From assembly GCA_945952065.1 (NCBI GenBank), contig CAMFGY010000001.1, forward strand, positions 186,001 through 250,000: 64,000 nt of DNA, given 5' to 3'. Below are positions 24,394-34,094 of this stretch, piece after piece. The notes beneath the pieces were generated by a model that was not told where the DNA came from, did not search any database, and saw nothing but the letters and a program-made list of their open reading frames with translations. Positions within the stretch are counted from its first letter, which is position 1, and each line of letters opens with the position of its first letter. The translations under genes were made by a program, and so were the position numbers. The DNA comes from an uncultured Burkholderiales bacterium (GTDB lineage: Bacteria; Pseudomonadota; Gammaproteobacteria; Burkholderiales; Burkholderiaceae_C).

Positions 24394-26472
24394 ATGACAC
24401 CCCTCACCCGCCCCTTGAGCGCGCTGCTGCTGGCGCTGCAACTCGCTGGTCTGGCCAGCTCTTCCCTCGCTTCACAAGGCATAAACGCCGCCGCCAGCGC
24501 TAGCCCCACCGCACCCGCCCGCGCCCCAGGCTTTGACCGCAGCGGCTTTGATCCACAAGTGCGCCCGCAGGACGATCTCTACCGCGCCGTCAATGGCGGC
24601 TGGTTGCGCCAAGTCCAAATCCCTGCGGACCGGGTCGAGGTCTATGGCGTGGACATGCCCGCGGTGGTGAATGAGCGCTTGCAGCACATGGTTCAAGAGC
24701 TGGCCGCAAGCAAAGCGCACCGGCCGGGCAGCGTTGAGCAAAAGATCGCGGACTACTACCGCGGCTATCTCGACACCGCGGCCATAGACGCTGCGGGCAT
24801 GGCGCCCGTGCGCAGGCTGATGGCCGAGATCGACGCGATCCAAAGCGTCAGGTCCTTGGCCGCTTGGCAAGGCCGCGCCCAGGGCCTGCTGCAAACGCCG
24901 ATCTGGTTCTGGGGCGGCTTTGCGGACTTCATGGACCCGAATCTGAACCGTGTCATGGCTTGGCAAGGCGGCTTGGGCCTGCCCGACCGTGACTACTATT
25001 TGCAGCTCGAGGAGCCCCGCTTCGCTCAGGCCCGCAGCGCCTACCTCGCTTATCTGCAGCGCTTGGCTGAACTGGCCGGCGACCGCGACCCCGCCCGCAG
25101 CGCCCAAACCGTGCTGGCCCTGGAAACCCGGCTGGCGGCCGTGCATGTGCCGCTGAGCGAAGCCCGCGAGCCCAGCAAGATGGCCAACCCTTTGACCCCG
25201 GCCGAGCTGCAGGCCCGAGCCCCCGGTTTTGACTGGCCGGCCTTTTTTGCGGCCGCACAGTTGTCGGCCACCGACAAGGTCAATGTGACCCAGCTGGGCA
25301 CCGCCATCGCCACCGCGCGGCTGTTTGCTGAACTGCCGCTGGCCGACTGGAAGACCTATTTCCGACTGCGCAGCCTGGATGCCCACGCGCAAGTCTTGCC
25401 GCAGGCTTTCAGACAGGCGCATTTCGCTTTTCATGGCAAGGCCTTGGGCGGCGCCAAGACGGAGCGCCCCCGTGCGCAGCGCGCACTGGAGCAGCTCAGC
25501 GAAGCCTTGAACGATGCCCTGGCCCAGCAATATGTGGCGCGCTATTTCACAGCGGCTCACAAGCAAGGCGTGCAAGGCATTTATGAAAAGGTCTTGGCCG
25601 CCTACCGTGAGGTGCTGAGCACCCACAGCGGGATGGCGCCAGCCACACGCGCCGCCGCGCTCGACAAGCTGGACCGCTACAAAGCCAAGATTGGCCACCC
25701 CGAGCAATGGCCCGAAGGCCCGCGCTGGCAGGTGCGCGCCGGCGATGCCTTTGGCAATTTGCAAGCCGCACGCCGCGCGGCATGGGCCCTCAAGGCCGCC
25801 GCCGCCGGCAAGCCCATGGACCCACAGGCCTGGGCCATGTCGCCCTTGGAGGTCAACGCGTTTTACGACCCCATGGGCAATGAGATTTTGCTGACCGCCG
25901 CCATTTTGCAAGCGCCTTTGTATGACCCGGCCGCCGATGAGGCCGCCAACTTCGGGGGCATTGGCGCGCAAATCGCCCATGAGATCAGCCATGGCTTTGA
26001 CAGCATGGGCGCGCAGTTCGACGGCCAGGGCCGCCTGCGCAACTGGTGGACCGAGGAGGACCGCAAGGCTTTTGAAGGCAAGGCGGCTCAGCTGAAAGCG
26101 CAGTTCAACGGGCTGGAAGCCCTGCCCGGCAAAACCGTCAATGGCGAGCTGACCCTGCCCGAGAACATGGCCGACCTGATGGGCTTGCACATCGCCTTCA
26201 AAGCCTACCAAGCCAGCCTGGGCGGCCAGCCCTCTGCACTGATCGACGGCCTCAGCGGCGAGCAGCGCTTTTTCATGAGCTATGCCAGGAGCTGGCGCGT
26301 CAAGCGCAGCGAGCAGCGCAGCTTGCAGCTGCTCAGTGCCGATCCGCATGCGCCGAATGAGTTTCGCGCCAATGTGCCGGCGATGAACTTGGACGCTTTT
26401 CACGAGGCCTTCCAGACCGCCCCGGGCGACGCCATGTTCAAACCCGTGAGCAGCCGCATCCGGCTCTGGTGA
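24394..26472 (+). CDS. M13-family zinc metallopeptidase (neprilysin/PepO-like)
   Basis: A 692-aa exported peptidase. The zinc motif H-E-I-S-H lies within GGIGAQIAHEISHGFDSMGAQFD, and the third ligand Glu in E-N-M-A-D-L-M-G-L; a catalytic-domain N-A-F-Y-D-P segment precedes it. The N-terminal signal peptide ends near SSLASQG. ATG 24394 was chosen because GAAAGG is 6 nt before it; the ATG at 24388 abuts that site. M13 enzymes trim short peptides in the periplasm. Only 22 nt separate it from the LytS-type kinase gene, suggesting one transcript. Confidence 0.94.
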   Translation: MTPLTRPLSALLLALQLAGLASSSLASQGINAAASASPTAPARAPGFDRSGFDPQVRPQDDLYRAVNGGWLRQVQIPADRVEVYGVDMPAVVNERLQHMVQELAASKAHRPGSVEQKIADYYRGYLDTAAIDAAGMAPVRRLMAEIDAIQSVRSLAAWQGRAQGLLQTPIWFWGGFADFMDPNLNRVMAWQGGLGLPDRDYYLQLEEPRFAQARSAYLAYLQRLAELAGDRDPARSAQTVLALETRLAAVHVPLSEAREPSKMANPLTPAELQARAPGFDWPAFFAAAQLSATDKVNVTQLGTAIATARLFAELPLADWKTYFRLRSLDAHAQVLPQAFRQAHFAFHGKALGGAKTERPRAQRALEQLSEALNDALAQQYVARYFTAAHKQGVQGIYEKVLAAYREVLSTHSGMAPATRAAALDKLDRYKAKIGHPEQWPEGPRWQVRAGDAFGNLQAARRAAWALKAAAAGKPMDPQAWAMSPLEVNAFYDPMGNEILLTAAILQAPLYDPAADEAANFGGIGAQIAHEISHGFDSMGAQFDGQGRLRNWWTEEDRKAFEGKAAQLKAQFNGLEALPGKTVNGELTLPENMADLMGLHIAFKAYQASLGGQPSALIDGLSGEQRFFMSYARSWRVKRSEQRSLQLLSADPHAPNEFRANVPAMNLDAFHEAFQTAPGDAMFKPVSSRIRLW

Positions 26473-26494
26473 GCCCGGCCACAATGCAAGCCTG

Positions 26495-27583
26495 ATGAAC
26501 GCAAGCCAAGCGCACTTCTTCTTTCCGCGCCACGCACAGTTCTGGCGCTACCACCTCGCGGCCATGGGCTTTGTGGTGGGCGTGACGCTGGCCAGCATTG
26601 TGCTGTTCGGCCAGCTGGACGCCTTCAACAGCAGCGCCACCCTGATCTGGATGCCGCCCTACACCTTAGCGGTGCTGGGTTTTCGCTGGCTGTATCTGCA
26701 GCGCGGCTGGGCCGCTTACAGCATGCGGCGCTTGATCCCCCTGGTCGTGCTCTACAGCTTGGCCAGCGGCATGGCGGTGATGTTCAGCGTGAGTGCGCTG
26801 ATGGCCCCCTTCTTCTGGCCGCAACTCAGCGCCGGGCATAGCGGCAGCGCGGCCTGGGCCCACTTGGCCCGGCAAGTCCTCAGCAATGGCCTGCAGGCCC
26901 AGCTCTTCATCAGCGCCTGGGCGTTTGTCTACCTCAGTGCCGCAGCGGCCGAGCGGGCGCGGGAAGGCGAGCTGCAAAACCTGCGCCTGCAAATGAGTTT
27001 GAAAGCGGCGCAGCTGAGCCAGTTGGCCGAGCAGCTGAACCCGCACTTTCTGTTCAATGCGCTGAACAATATCCGCTTCATGATCCATGAAGACGGCGCG
27101 CGCGCCGACGCCATGATCGTGTCACTCTCAGAGATCCTGCGCTACTCGCTGGAAAGCAGCCAAAGCGGCCGCAGCACACTGGGTCAAGAGTTGGAGGTGG
27201 TGCAGGCCTATATCTCGCTGATGCGCAGCCAGCTGGAACAGCGGCTGGACTTCCAGCTGCAACTGGCCCCCGGCCTGCTGGCCTGCAAAATGCCGCCCAT
27301 GGCTTTGCAACTGCTGGTAGAAAACGCCATCAAGCATGGCATTGAGCCCTTGCCGCAAGGGGGCCGGCTGCTCTTGCAGGTGGGTGAAGAGGGTCAGGAC
27401 TTGCTGCTGCGCATCGGCAATGAAAAACCGCTCACCCAGCCCGGCACTGCGCGCCAAGGCCTGGGGCTGGGGCTGCCCAATATCGAGCGGCGCTTGCAGC
27501 TCTTGTATGGCGCGCGGGCCAGTCTCCAGGTGCACGAGCAGGCCCAGTTCTTCCAGGTCGAGATGCGCCTGCCCAAGGAGTGA
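26495..27583 (+). CDS. LytS/YehU-type sensor histidine kinase
   Basis: A 362-aa membrane kinase. Four transmembrane segments lie at about residues 20-42, 50-70, 80-105 and 125-150. The His-kinase domain begins with Q-L-N-P-H-F-L-F-N-A-L-N-N-I-R (phosphoacceptor His), typical of the LytS class, and the ATPase domain has V-E-N-A-I-K-H-G and G-L-G-L-G-L-P-N-I. It overlaps the LytTR regulator gene start by one or a few bases. The 5TM-Lyt input domain of true LytS is absent. The signal is unknown. Confidence 0.93.
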   Translation: MNASQAHFFFPRHAQFWRYHLAAMGFVVGVTLASIVLFGQLDAFNSSATLIWMPPYTLAVLGFRWLYLQRGWAAYSMRRLIPLVVLYSLASGMAVMFSVSALMAPFFWPQLSAGHSGSAAWAHLARQVLSNGLQAQLFISAWAFVYLSAAAAERAREGELQNLRLQMSLKAAQLSQLAEQLNPHFLFNALNNIRFMIHEDGARADAMIVSLSEILRYSLESSQSGRSTLGQELEVVQAYISLMRSQLEQRLDFQLQLAPGLLACKMPPMALQLLVENAIKHGIEPLPQGGRLLLQVGEEGQDLLLRIGNEKPLTQPGTARQGLGLGLPNIERRLQLLYGARASLQVHEQAQFFQVEMRLPKE

Positions 27584-28425
27584 TGACCCCCATGAAGCTG
27601 AAGGCCTTGGTAATTGAAGACTCGCGGCTGGCGCGCCAGGGCTTGGTGCGCATGCTGCAGGCTTTTGCCGATCAAATCGAAGTGCTGGGTCAAGCGGAGA
27701 ACGCAGCCCAGGCCTTGCAGCTGATCGAGCAGCTGCGGCCCGATGTGCTGTTCCTGGACATCCATCTGCCCGGCGACAGCGGCATGGCCTTGCTGGCGCA
27801 GCTGCCCGCCGAGCGCGCCATGCCTCGCATCATCTTCACCACGGCCTACTCGGACTACGCCATCCGCTCTTTTGACTTCAACACCGTCGACTATCTGCTC
27901 AAGCCCATCAGCCCGCAAAGGCTGGCCCAAGCCATGGCCAAGCTGACGGCAGCCCCTATCGCCCCCGCGACCAGCCGCAGCGATGCATTCGATTCGCCCG
28001 ACGCCGGTGACGCCGGTGACGCCAGTGATTCGATCAAGCCGAATGACCCGAGCGAGGACGAGCCCGAAGCCCAGCTCAAGCCCAAGCTGGAACTGAGCAG
28101 CAAGATCTTCATCAAAGACGGCGAGCGCTGCCATTTGATTGCGCTGGAAGAGATTGTTTGCCTGGAGAGTTGCAAGAACTATGCGCGGGTGTTTTTCGGC
28201 GCGCAGCAAAGCGCCTATGTCAAACGCTCACTGAACCAGATTGAGCAGCGCCTGCCCAGCCCACCGTTTTTTCGCGCCAGCCGCCAATACATCGTCAATC
28301 TGCAGGCCATACGCAGCATCGCGGAAACGATCCGTGAAGGCTATGAAATTACCATGAGCGATCATCGCAAACTGGAGATCTCGCGTCGGCAGGCTTTGGC
28401 GCTCAAAGACCTGCTGAGTTTTTAG
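27583..28425 (+). CDS. LytTR-family response regulator
   Basis: A 280-aa protein: receiver domain at about residues 5-120 (acidic pair E-D near the start, phosphoacceptor in VLFLDIHLPGDSG, conserved K in YLLKPISP), an acidic low-complexity linker (DAGDAGDASDSIKPNDPSEDE), and a LytTR DNA-binding domain from about residue 175 (VCLESCKNYARVFFG, FFRASRQYIVNLQAI). The start is placed at ATG 27583, which overlaps the kinase stop as TGATG; ATG 27592 is possible. With the upstream kinase it forms a two-component system. LytTR regulators bind paired 9-bp direct repeats. Confidence 0.93.
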   Translation: MTPMKLKALVIEDSRLARQGLVRMLQAFADQIEVLGQAENAAQALQLIEQLRPDVLFLDIHLPGDSGMALLAQLPAERAMPRIIFTTAYSDYAIRSFDFNTVDYLLKPISPQRLAQAMAKLTAAPIAPATSRSDAFDSPDAGDAGDASDSIKPNDPSEDEPEAQLKPKLELSSKIFIKDGERCHLIALEEIVCLESCKNYARVFFGAQQSAYVKRSLNQIEQRLPSPPFFRASRQYIVNLQAIRSIAETIREGYEITMSDHRKLEISRRQALALKDLLSF

Positions 28426-28473
28426 CTCTTGCCCTGGGGCTATACCCGCCCCCGATCATGAAAGACCCGAAAG

Positions 28474-28962
28474 ATGGATGCCAAACCGCTGCTGCTGCAA
28501 CTGATTGACTTCAAAGCCTGGGCCAACCGGGACCTGTTCCCCTTGGCGATGACACTGTCCGCTGAAACGCAAAGTCAGGAGCGGCATAACGCCACCCGCC
28601 TGCTGAACCATATTTATGTGGTGGACCGCATCTTCCAAGGCAATCTGCAAGGCCAGCCGCACGGCTACACCGGTTTGAACACGCCCGAGACTCCCGCCCT
28701 GGACGCCCTGTTCGCCGAGCAACAAGCGCTGGACCAATGGCTGGCGACCTATGTGCAAGGCCTGAGCAGCGCCGAACTGGGCGAGGCGGTGGACTTCCGC
28801 TTTGTGGATGGCAAGCCCGGCCGCATGACACGCGCCGAAATGCTGCTGCATGTGCTCACCCATGGCAGCTACCACCGCGGAGCGGTCGGTCGCATCCTCT
28901 TCCAAGCCGGCGTGCAGCCGCCGCCCGACGCGCTGACAGTGTTCATCCACACCTCAGCCTAG
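28474..28962 (+). CDS. DinB-family protein
   Basis: A 162-aa four-helix protein of the DinB/YfiT superfamily. The three metal-binding histidines expected for the fold are visible: one in L-L-N-H-I-Y near residue 47 and two in L-T-H-G-S-Y-H-R-G near residues 130-135. Members are metal-dependent thiol transferases or stress proteins; the activity here is unknown. It starts 48 nt after the LytTR gene in the same direction and may be its target or co-transcribed. Confidence 0.88.
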   Translation: MDAKPLLLQLIDFKAWANRDLFPLAMTLSAETQSQERHNATRLLNHIYVVDRIFQGNLQGQPHGYTGLNTPETPALDALFAEQQALDQWLATYVQGLSSAELGEAVDFRFVDGKPGRMTRAEMLLHVLTHGSYHRGAVGRILFQAGVQPPPDALTVFIHTSA

Positions 28963-28996
28963 AGCTTCTCGACCCCGACGGTTCTCGGATAAGCGC

Positions 28997-31900
28997 TTAG
29001 GGCGCCCTCAGCTCATCCAGCCACGCTTGCACGAGCGGGCAGGCCTGGGCGAACTCCAAGCGCGCCAAAGCCTCGTCCAATGGCTGCAGCCGCGCGCCCA
29101 GCGGAGCGTCGAACTGCGCTTGCAGCTGGGCAAGCAGCTGCAAGGCCTCCAGATCAAACTCGCCCAAGAGGGTTAGCAATTGCTGCAAAAGGCGGCGCAG
29201 CGATTCTTGGTCGGCCTTGGACAAGTCCCGCAAAGAAGCCAGCCCCGGGCCCTGCCCCAGCGGGGGTTCTGCGTCTTGCATCTGAGTCGCCAAGGCCTTG
29301 AGACTGGGCTGAGCCTCTGCCATGGCCCGCTGCACCGGAGCGACCACCGCGGCCAAGTCGGCCTCGGCGTTGCCCAGTTGCGCTTCCCCTTGCGCGGCCA
29401 CACGGCTCAGGGCCTGCACGCCCAAGGTGGCGGCCAAGCCTTTGACGGTGTGCAGCAGGCGCCGGGCCGAGGCGGGATCGTGCCGCTGCGAATAGCCGTT
29501 CAACTCGCTCTGCAGCGCCGGCAAATCCGCCACAAAGTTCTGCAGCATGCGTTGATACACCGCCGGCTTGTCGCCCATGCGTCGCAAGGCCGTGGGCAGG
29601 TCCACCCCTGATTGAGCCGCTGCTTGCAGCCACGACGCAGGCAAGGCGTGCTTTGATTGCGGGCTGGCAAGCGCCTCTCGCCCGGTTTGTTGACGCAGCA
29701 CCCGCAACAACTCTGCCAAATCAAAAGGCTTGCCCACATGCTCGTTCATGCCGGCGGCCAGGCAGGCCTGCCGGTCGGCTGGCAGGGCATTGGCTGTCAT
29801 GGCCACGATGGGCAGCGCCCGCAGCCCCAAGACCTCGCGCACGTGTCGGGCGGCCGTGAGCCCATCCATCACCGGCATTTGCAAATCCATCAGCACCAGA
29901 TCAAAGCACTGCGGCCTCGCTTGAAGCGCCTCCAGGGCCTGCTGGCCGTCGCCCGCAATCTGAACTTGCGCCCCTTCGTCTTGCAGCAACTCGCAGGCCA
30001 CTTGCTGGTTGTTGGGGTTGTCTTCCACCAGCAGCAGGCGCAGGCCGGCCAAGGGCTTTTCGGCTGCGGTCTGCGAAGCCGGGAGCGCTGCGGGCTTGGC
30101 TTGCGGCGCGCTCAATTCAGCCCATATTTCCGCAAGGGCCAAGGCGGTGACGGGCTTGACCAAGACGCCTTGGAACCCAGCCGGTTCCGCCGTCGGCCAC
30201 TGCGCCAGTTGCTCGCGCTCCTGTGCAGTCGCCAAGAGAATCAGCGCTGCCGCTTCGAGCCGCCCCTGTTCGCGCAGGCGGCTCAGGGTCTGCCAGCCGT
30301 CCAGGCCCAGCAATCGCCAATCCATGCACAAGGCCTGATAGAGCGGGCGGTCGGCCGGGGTGCTCAACAAATCCAGCGCCTCGTCCACACTCGCCGCCAG
30401 CGTCACCTGCCAGGCTTGCGACGCCCACAAACGCCCCAGCACCTCGCGGCTCAATGCATGGTCGTCCAGAATCAGCACGCGTTGGGCGAGGGGCTCGGGG
30501 CCTGGGGTCGAGGTCCCTGTCGAGGTCAGGCCCAGGCGCTGCCCCGCTGATGCAGGCTCGGCATCTTGCAGGCTCAAGGTGAATTCAAAACAACTGCCTC
30601 GCCCCAGTTCGCTTTGCAGGCGGAGTTCGCCTCCCATCAAAGCGACCAAGCGCTGGCTGATGGCCACGCCCAAGCCGGTACCGCCAAAGCGGCGGGTGAT
30701 GGACGCCTCGGCCTGGGTGAAGCCGGCGAAGATGCGCGCCTGGTGTTCCGGCGCAATGCCGATGCCGCTGTCGCGCACCTCAAACAAGACCTGCTGGGAC
30801 TGCGCTTCTTGCGCGGTGACACGCATGCGCAAGACCACCTCGCCCTTCTCGGTGAACTTGATGGCATTGCCAAGCAAATTGACCAAGACCTGTTGCAGGC
30901 GCATCGCATCTGCCAGCCAGGCATGCGACAAGGCCGGGTCGATGTCGAACACCACTTCGAGCTTCTTGGTCCCCACAGCTGCGGCAACAATCTCAGCCAG
31001 GTCGCGCAGCAGCTGCTCGGGCCGCATCGGCTGCAAGTCCAAGCTCATCTTGCCGGCCTCGACCTTGGAGAAGTCCAAGATCTCATTGAGCAGGCCCAGC
31101 AATGCACGCGAGGCTCGTTCGGTCTTGACCACATAGTCGGCTTGACGCTCGCTCAGCGCCGTCTTTCGCAACAGGGTCAACATGCCCAAAATGGCATTCA
31201 TGGGCGTGCGAATTTCATGGCTCATATTCGCCAGGAACTGGCTCTTGGCCTGACTGGCCGCCTCAGCCGCCTGCTTGGCCTCTCTCAACTCGGCCTGCGC
31301 GCGGTGATGTTCGGTGGTGTCCCAGTTGACCCCGACCATGCGCAAGGGGCGGCCGCCGTCATCGCGCGTGATCAGCGCCGAGCTTCGGATGTGGTGCACG
31401 CTGCCATCGGCCCAAATGATTCGAAACTCGGTCGTGAAAGGGTGCCGACCGAGCAAGGCGTCTTGCACCGCGGCTTCAGCGGCGGCTCGATCTTCGGGGT
31501 GCAGATGACGCGCCCACAAGTCATACGGGGCCAGGCCCTCGGCGGGCGGGAGGCCATACAGGCGGTACATCCAAGCGTCCCACCTCAAGCCGCCTTGCAC
31601 CAAGTCATAGACCCAAATGCCGATGGCGCCACTTTCGGTGGCCAATCGCGCCACGGAGTGAGCTTCTTGCAAGGCGATGCGCTCATTGACCCGCTCGGTG
31701 AGGTCTTGAAATGCACCCACCACGCGCACCACCCGCCCGGCTTCAAACTCAGCGCCGCCGACGGCCCGCACCCAGATGGAGCGACCATCGCGCAAGACCT
31801 GGCGAAGCTCCAAGTCAAAGCCTTTGCCTTCTTCGATTGCCGCTTCCACCGCCTTTTGAATGATGGGCCGGGACTCGGGGGCATAGAAAGCGATGGCTTC

Positions 31901-32944
31901 TTCCAAATTGGGCTCATAGTCGGGTGGCAGGCCGTGTATGCGGCAGGTCTCGTCCGACCAATACAACTTGGACTTGAGCAGATCCAGCTCCCAGCCGCCC
32001 ACGCCCGCGAGCCGCCCGGTGCGGTCCAGAAAGGCCTGACTGGTGCGCAGCGCCTCTTGCTGCGCCAGCATTTCACTGATGTCTTGCACCGTTCCGACAA
32101 AGGCCAGCAACTGCCCGCATGCATCGACCTGATGTTTGGCCAGCACACGCACATGGCGCACGCTGCCATCGCTCAGTTGCACACGGAACTGCCCCTCCAC
32201 ATCACGGGGCGCGGCCAAGGTTTGGGCCCAGATGGCGCTCACGCTGGCGCGGTCCTCCGGGTGCACCACATCGGTCCACGCCAAGGCTTGGCCGCGCCGC
32301 AAGCCAAAGATGCTCAGCAAGCGTTGGTTGGCAAAGGTGAAGCTGCCCTGGGCGTCGACCTCAAACACGCCGATGGGCACGCTCTCGCTCAAGGCTCGAA
32401 ACCGGGCTTCGCTTTGCGCCACTTGGCGCGAGGCCTGCTGCACCTCGCGCAGCGCCCGCCGGCCTTCCAAAGCCTGAGCCGCCGCCAGCGCCAGTTCGCA
32501 CAACACCTGGCGCTGACTGGCAGTCAACCGCTGCGGTTGGCGGTCAATGACGCACAAGGTGCCGATGCGGGAGCCATCGCTGAGCTTGACCGGTGCACCG
32601 GCGTAAAAGCGAATATCGGGTTGACCGCTCACCAAGGGGTTGTCGGCGAAGCGAGGGTCAAGCGCGGCGTCCGGCACTTCAAACAATTCGTCGCCCAAGA
32701 CCGCATGGGCACAAAACGCCACATCGCGGGGCGTTTCACTGACGCCCGGCAGACCGATATTGGCCTTGAACCACTGGCGCTCGGTGTCGATCAGGCTGAT
32801 CAAGGAAATCGGCACCCCGCAAACCATGGACGCGGCGCGCACCAAGGCATCGAACTCGGCCTCGGGGCCGCTGTCCAGCACCTCCAGACGCCTCAACGCC
32901 GCCAGACTGGCGGCTTCCTCATCACGCAGCGGAGCAGATTGCAT
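28997..32944 (-). CDS. Large hybrid sensor histidine kinase (GAF-PAS-HK-REC-REC-HPt)
   Basis: About 1315 aa, starting at ATG 32944 with AGGA upstream; the GTG at 32974 is less likely. Domains in order: GAF (about 10-155), three PAS/PAC units (about 180-555), HisKA with H-E-I-R-T-P-M-N (about 590), HATPase (N-A-I-K-F-T and G-G-T-G-L-G-V-A), receiver 1 (about 830-940), receiver 2 (about 975-1090, phosphoacceptor in LVLMDLQMPVMDG), and HPt (L-L-H-T-V-K-G-L-A, about 1185). No transmembrane segment, so it senses cytoplasmic cues. Its output partner is not adjacent; the PAS-LuxR and orphan receiver nearby are candidates. Confidence 0.95.
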   Translation of the reverse strand: MQSAPLRDEEAASLAALRRLEVLDSGPEAEFDALVRAASMVCGVPISLISLIDTERQWFKANIGLPGVSETPRDVAFCAHAVLGDELFEVPDAALDPRFADNPLVSGQPDIRFYAGAPVKLSDGSRIGTLCVIDRQPQRLTASQRQVLCELALAAAQALEGRRALREVQQASRQVAQSEARFRALSESVPIGVFEVDAQGSFTFANQRLLSIFGLRRGQALAWTDVVHPEDRASVSAIWAQTLAAPRDVEGQFRVQLSDGSVRHVRVLAKHQVDACGQLLAFVGTVQDISEMLAQQEALRTSQAFLDRTGRLAGVGGWELDLLKSKLYWSDETCRIHGLPPDYEPNLEEAIAFYAPESRPIIQKAVEAAIEEGKGFDLELRQVLRDGRSIWVRAVGGAEFEAGRVVRVVGAFQDLTERVNERIALQEAHSVARLATESGAIGIWVYDLVQGGLRWDAWMYRLYGLPPAEGLAPYDLWARHLHPEDRAAAEAAVQDALLGRHPFTTEFRIIWADGSVHHIRSSALITRDDGGRPLRMVGVNWDTTEHHRAQAELREAKQAAEAASQAKSQFLANMSHEIRTPMNAILGMLTLLRKTALSERQADYVVKTERASRALLGLLNEILDFSKVEAGKMSLDLQPMRPEQLLRDLAEIVAAAVGTKKLEVVFDIDPALSHAWLADAMRLQQVLVNLLGNAIKFTEKGEVVLRMRVTAQEAQSQQVLFEVRDSGIGIAPEHQARIFAGFTQAEASITRRFGGTGLGVAISQRLVALMGGELRLQSELGRGSCFEFTLSLQDAEPASAGQRLGLTSTGTSTPGPEPLAQRVLILDDHALSREVLGRLWASQAWQVTLAASVDEALDLLSTPADRPLYQALCMDWRLLGLDGWQTLSRLREQGRLEAAALILLATAQEREQLAQWPTAEPAGFQGVLVKPVTALALAEIWAELSAPQAKPAALPASQTAAEKPLAGLRLLLVEDNPNNQQVACELLQDEGAQVQIAGDGQQALEALQARPQCFDLVLMDLQMPVMDGLTAARHVREVLGLRALPIVAMTANALPADRQACLAAGMNEHVGKPFDLAELLRVLRQQTGREALASPQSKHALPASWLQAAAQSGVDLPTALRRMGDKPAVYQRMLQNFVADLPALQSELNGYSQRHDPASARRLLHTVKGLAATLGVQALSRVAAQGEAQLGNAEADLAAVVAPVQRAMAEAQPSLKALATQMQDAEPPLGQGPGLASLRDLSKADQESLRRLLQQLLTLLGEFDLEALQLLAQLQAQFDAPLGARLQPLDEALARLEFAQACPLVQAWLDELRAP

Positions 32945-33033
32945 AAGCGCGGATTCCTGAGCGAGCAAGAGCACCCACTATGCCCGAGGAGAGCCGGCTT
33001 GCGCAGGCCCGAAGCCCTAAAATTCCGCCCATC

Positions 33034-33951
33034 ATGAGTCCCATCGCCCGCCCCGAATCCGACGCCCGCGCTCCAGCCACTGAGTTGTTGGCCTTTGCTG
33101 GCCGCCAATGGCGTGTGCGCCGCCCCAAGTCTTTTGTGTTGGTGATTGAAGGCGAGGCCGGCGCGCAGACCTCTGAGCCCAGTGACTATCTGCACGAGCA
33201 CCTGTTGGACCCCAGCTGCCGCGAAGCCTTCTATCAACTGGTGGACGCCACCGGCTTGGTGGTCTGCCTGAATGTGGCCACCGCACACCCCACGTATCGG
33301 GATGTGCGCGGGCGCTCCAGCAAGGGCCGGCTCAGCCAGGGCGAGTACTACCACCACGACGGCTGCTCGGGCCCGACCAAGCCCCGCTTTGTTGAAATCC
33401 GCTGCCCCATCCAGCCGCAAACCCGCGGCATTGCCACCGCGGTGGCGCCCCATCATGCCGTGGTGGCTGCCATGGTGCAGGTGCTGCCGGCCGAGCTGGC
33501 GGCCGCACCCGCGCTGGCCGAGGCCCTGGCCGGGCAAGACCTGTCCCCAAGCGCGGTGGCCGGCATGAGCGACGAAGCGCTGGACCAGTTGCAAGGCCTG
33601 ATCACCCGCACCGTGCGCCGCAAGCTCAATGCCGAAGGCGCGCGCGCTTACTTCCGCGCCGTGGACCGGGCGGCCGACGCTTATTTCGAACCCTGGCAGT
33701 TGGGTGAGAGCCGCTTCATCGCCAATGCCAATGCCGGGGTGACCATGCAGCACCGTCGCGCCTACCAGCACGAGCACAAAGGTGGCGTGGCCAATGGGCA
33801 TTTGGTCAAGCGCTGGACCCACGAAGAACTGCTCTTGCCCGGCCAGACGGTCGACGCCGCCTTCATCGCCGCGCTGTGCAGCGAAGAAGATGAAGGCGAT
33901 GGCGCCAAGCCCGACCGCCCGGACCGCAGCTGCTACCTCGGCGCACACTGA
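33034..33951 (+). CDS. Conserved protein of unknown function with a H-H-D-G-C motif
   Basis: A 305-aa soluble protein, start taken at ATG 33034 (MSPIARPES); an upstream ATG at 32980 in frame has no ribosome site. Notable segments are GEYYHHDGCSGPTKPRFVEIRC (about 95-118; the His-Asp pair could bind metal as in 2-oxoglutarate/iron oxygenases) and a late His-rich stretch MQHRRAYQHEHKGGVANGHLVKRW (about 230-255). The last part is acidic (CSEEDEGDGAKPDRPDR). TAAAAT lies 11 nt before the ATG and could be a -10 element. An oxygenase-like fold is only a guess. Divergent from the hybrid kinase. Confidence 0.72.
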   Translation: MSPIARPESDARAPATELLAFAGRQWRVRRPKSFVLVIEGEAGAQTSEPSDYLHEHLLDPSCREAFYQLVDATGLVVCLNVATAHPTYRDVRGRSSKGRLSQGEYYHHDGCSGPTKPRFVEIRCPIQPQTRGIATAVAPHHAVVAAMVQVLPAELAAAPALAEALAGQDLSPSAVAGMSDEALDQLQGLITRTVRRKLNAEGARAYFRAVDRAADAYFEPWQLGESRFIANANAGVTMQHRRAYQHEHKGGVANGHLVKRWTHEELLLPGQTVDAAFIAALCSEEDEGDGAKPDRPDRSCYLGAH

Positions 33952-34094
33952 GGGCGCGGGTTCCGAACAGCCCTTCTCGCGCGGCTTGTCCTGAGGACCT
34001 GAACGCGCGCCTGTCGCACCGCGACCTGCCGCCCACACCGGCGGCCCACCGTGCTTCACCAAAGCGCTGTGATTTTCGGTTAGCCTACGCAACC

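Noticed and set aside
30566-33037. 823-aa plus-strand frame opposite the hybrid kinase
   Set aside because: Shadow of a gene with well-defined GAF, PAS, HisKA and HPt domains.
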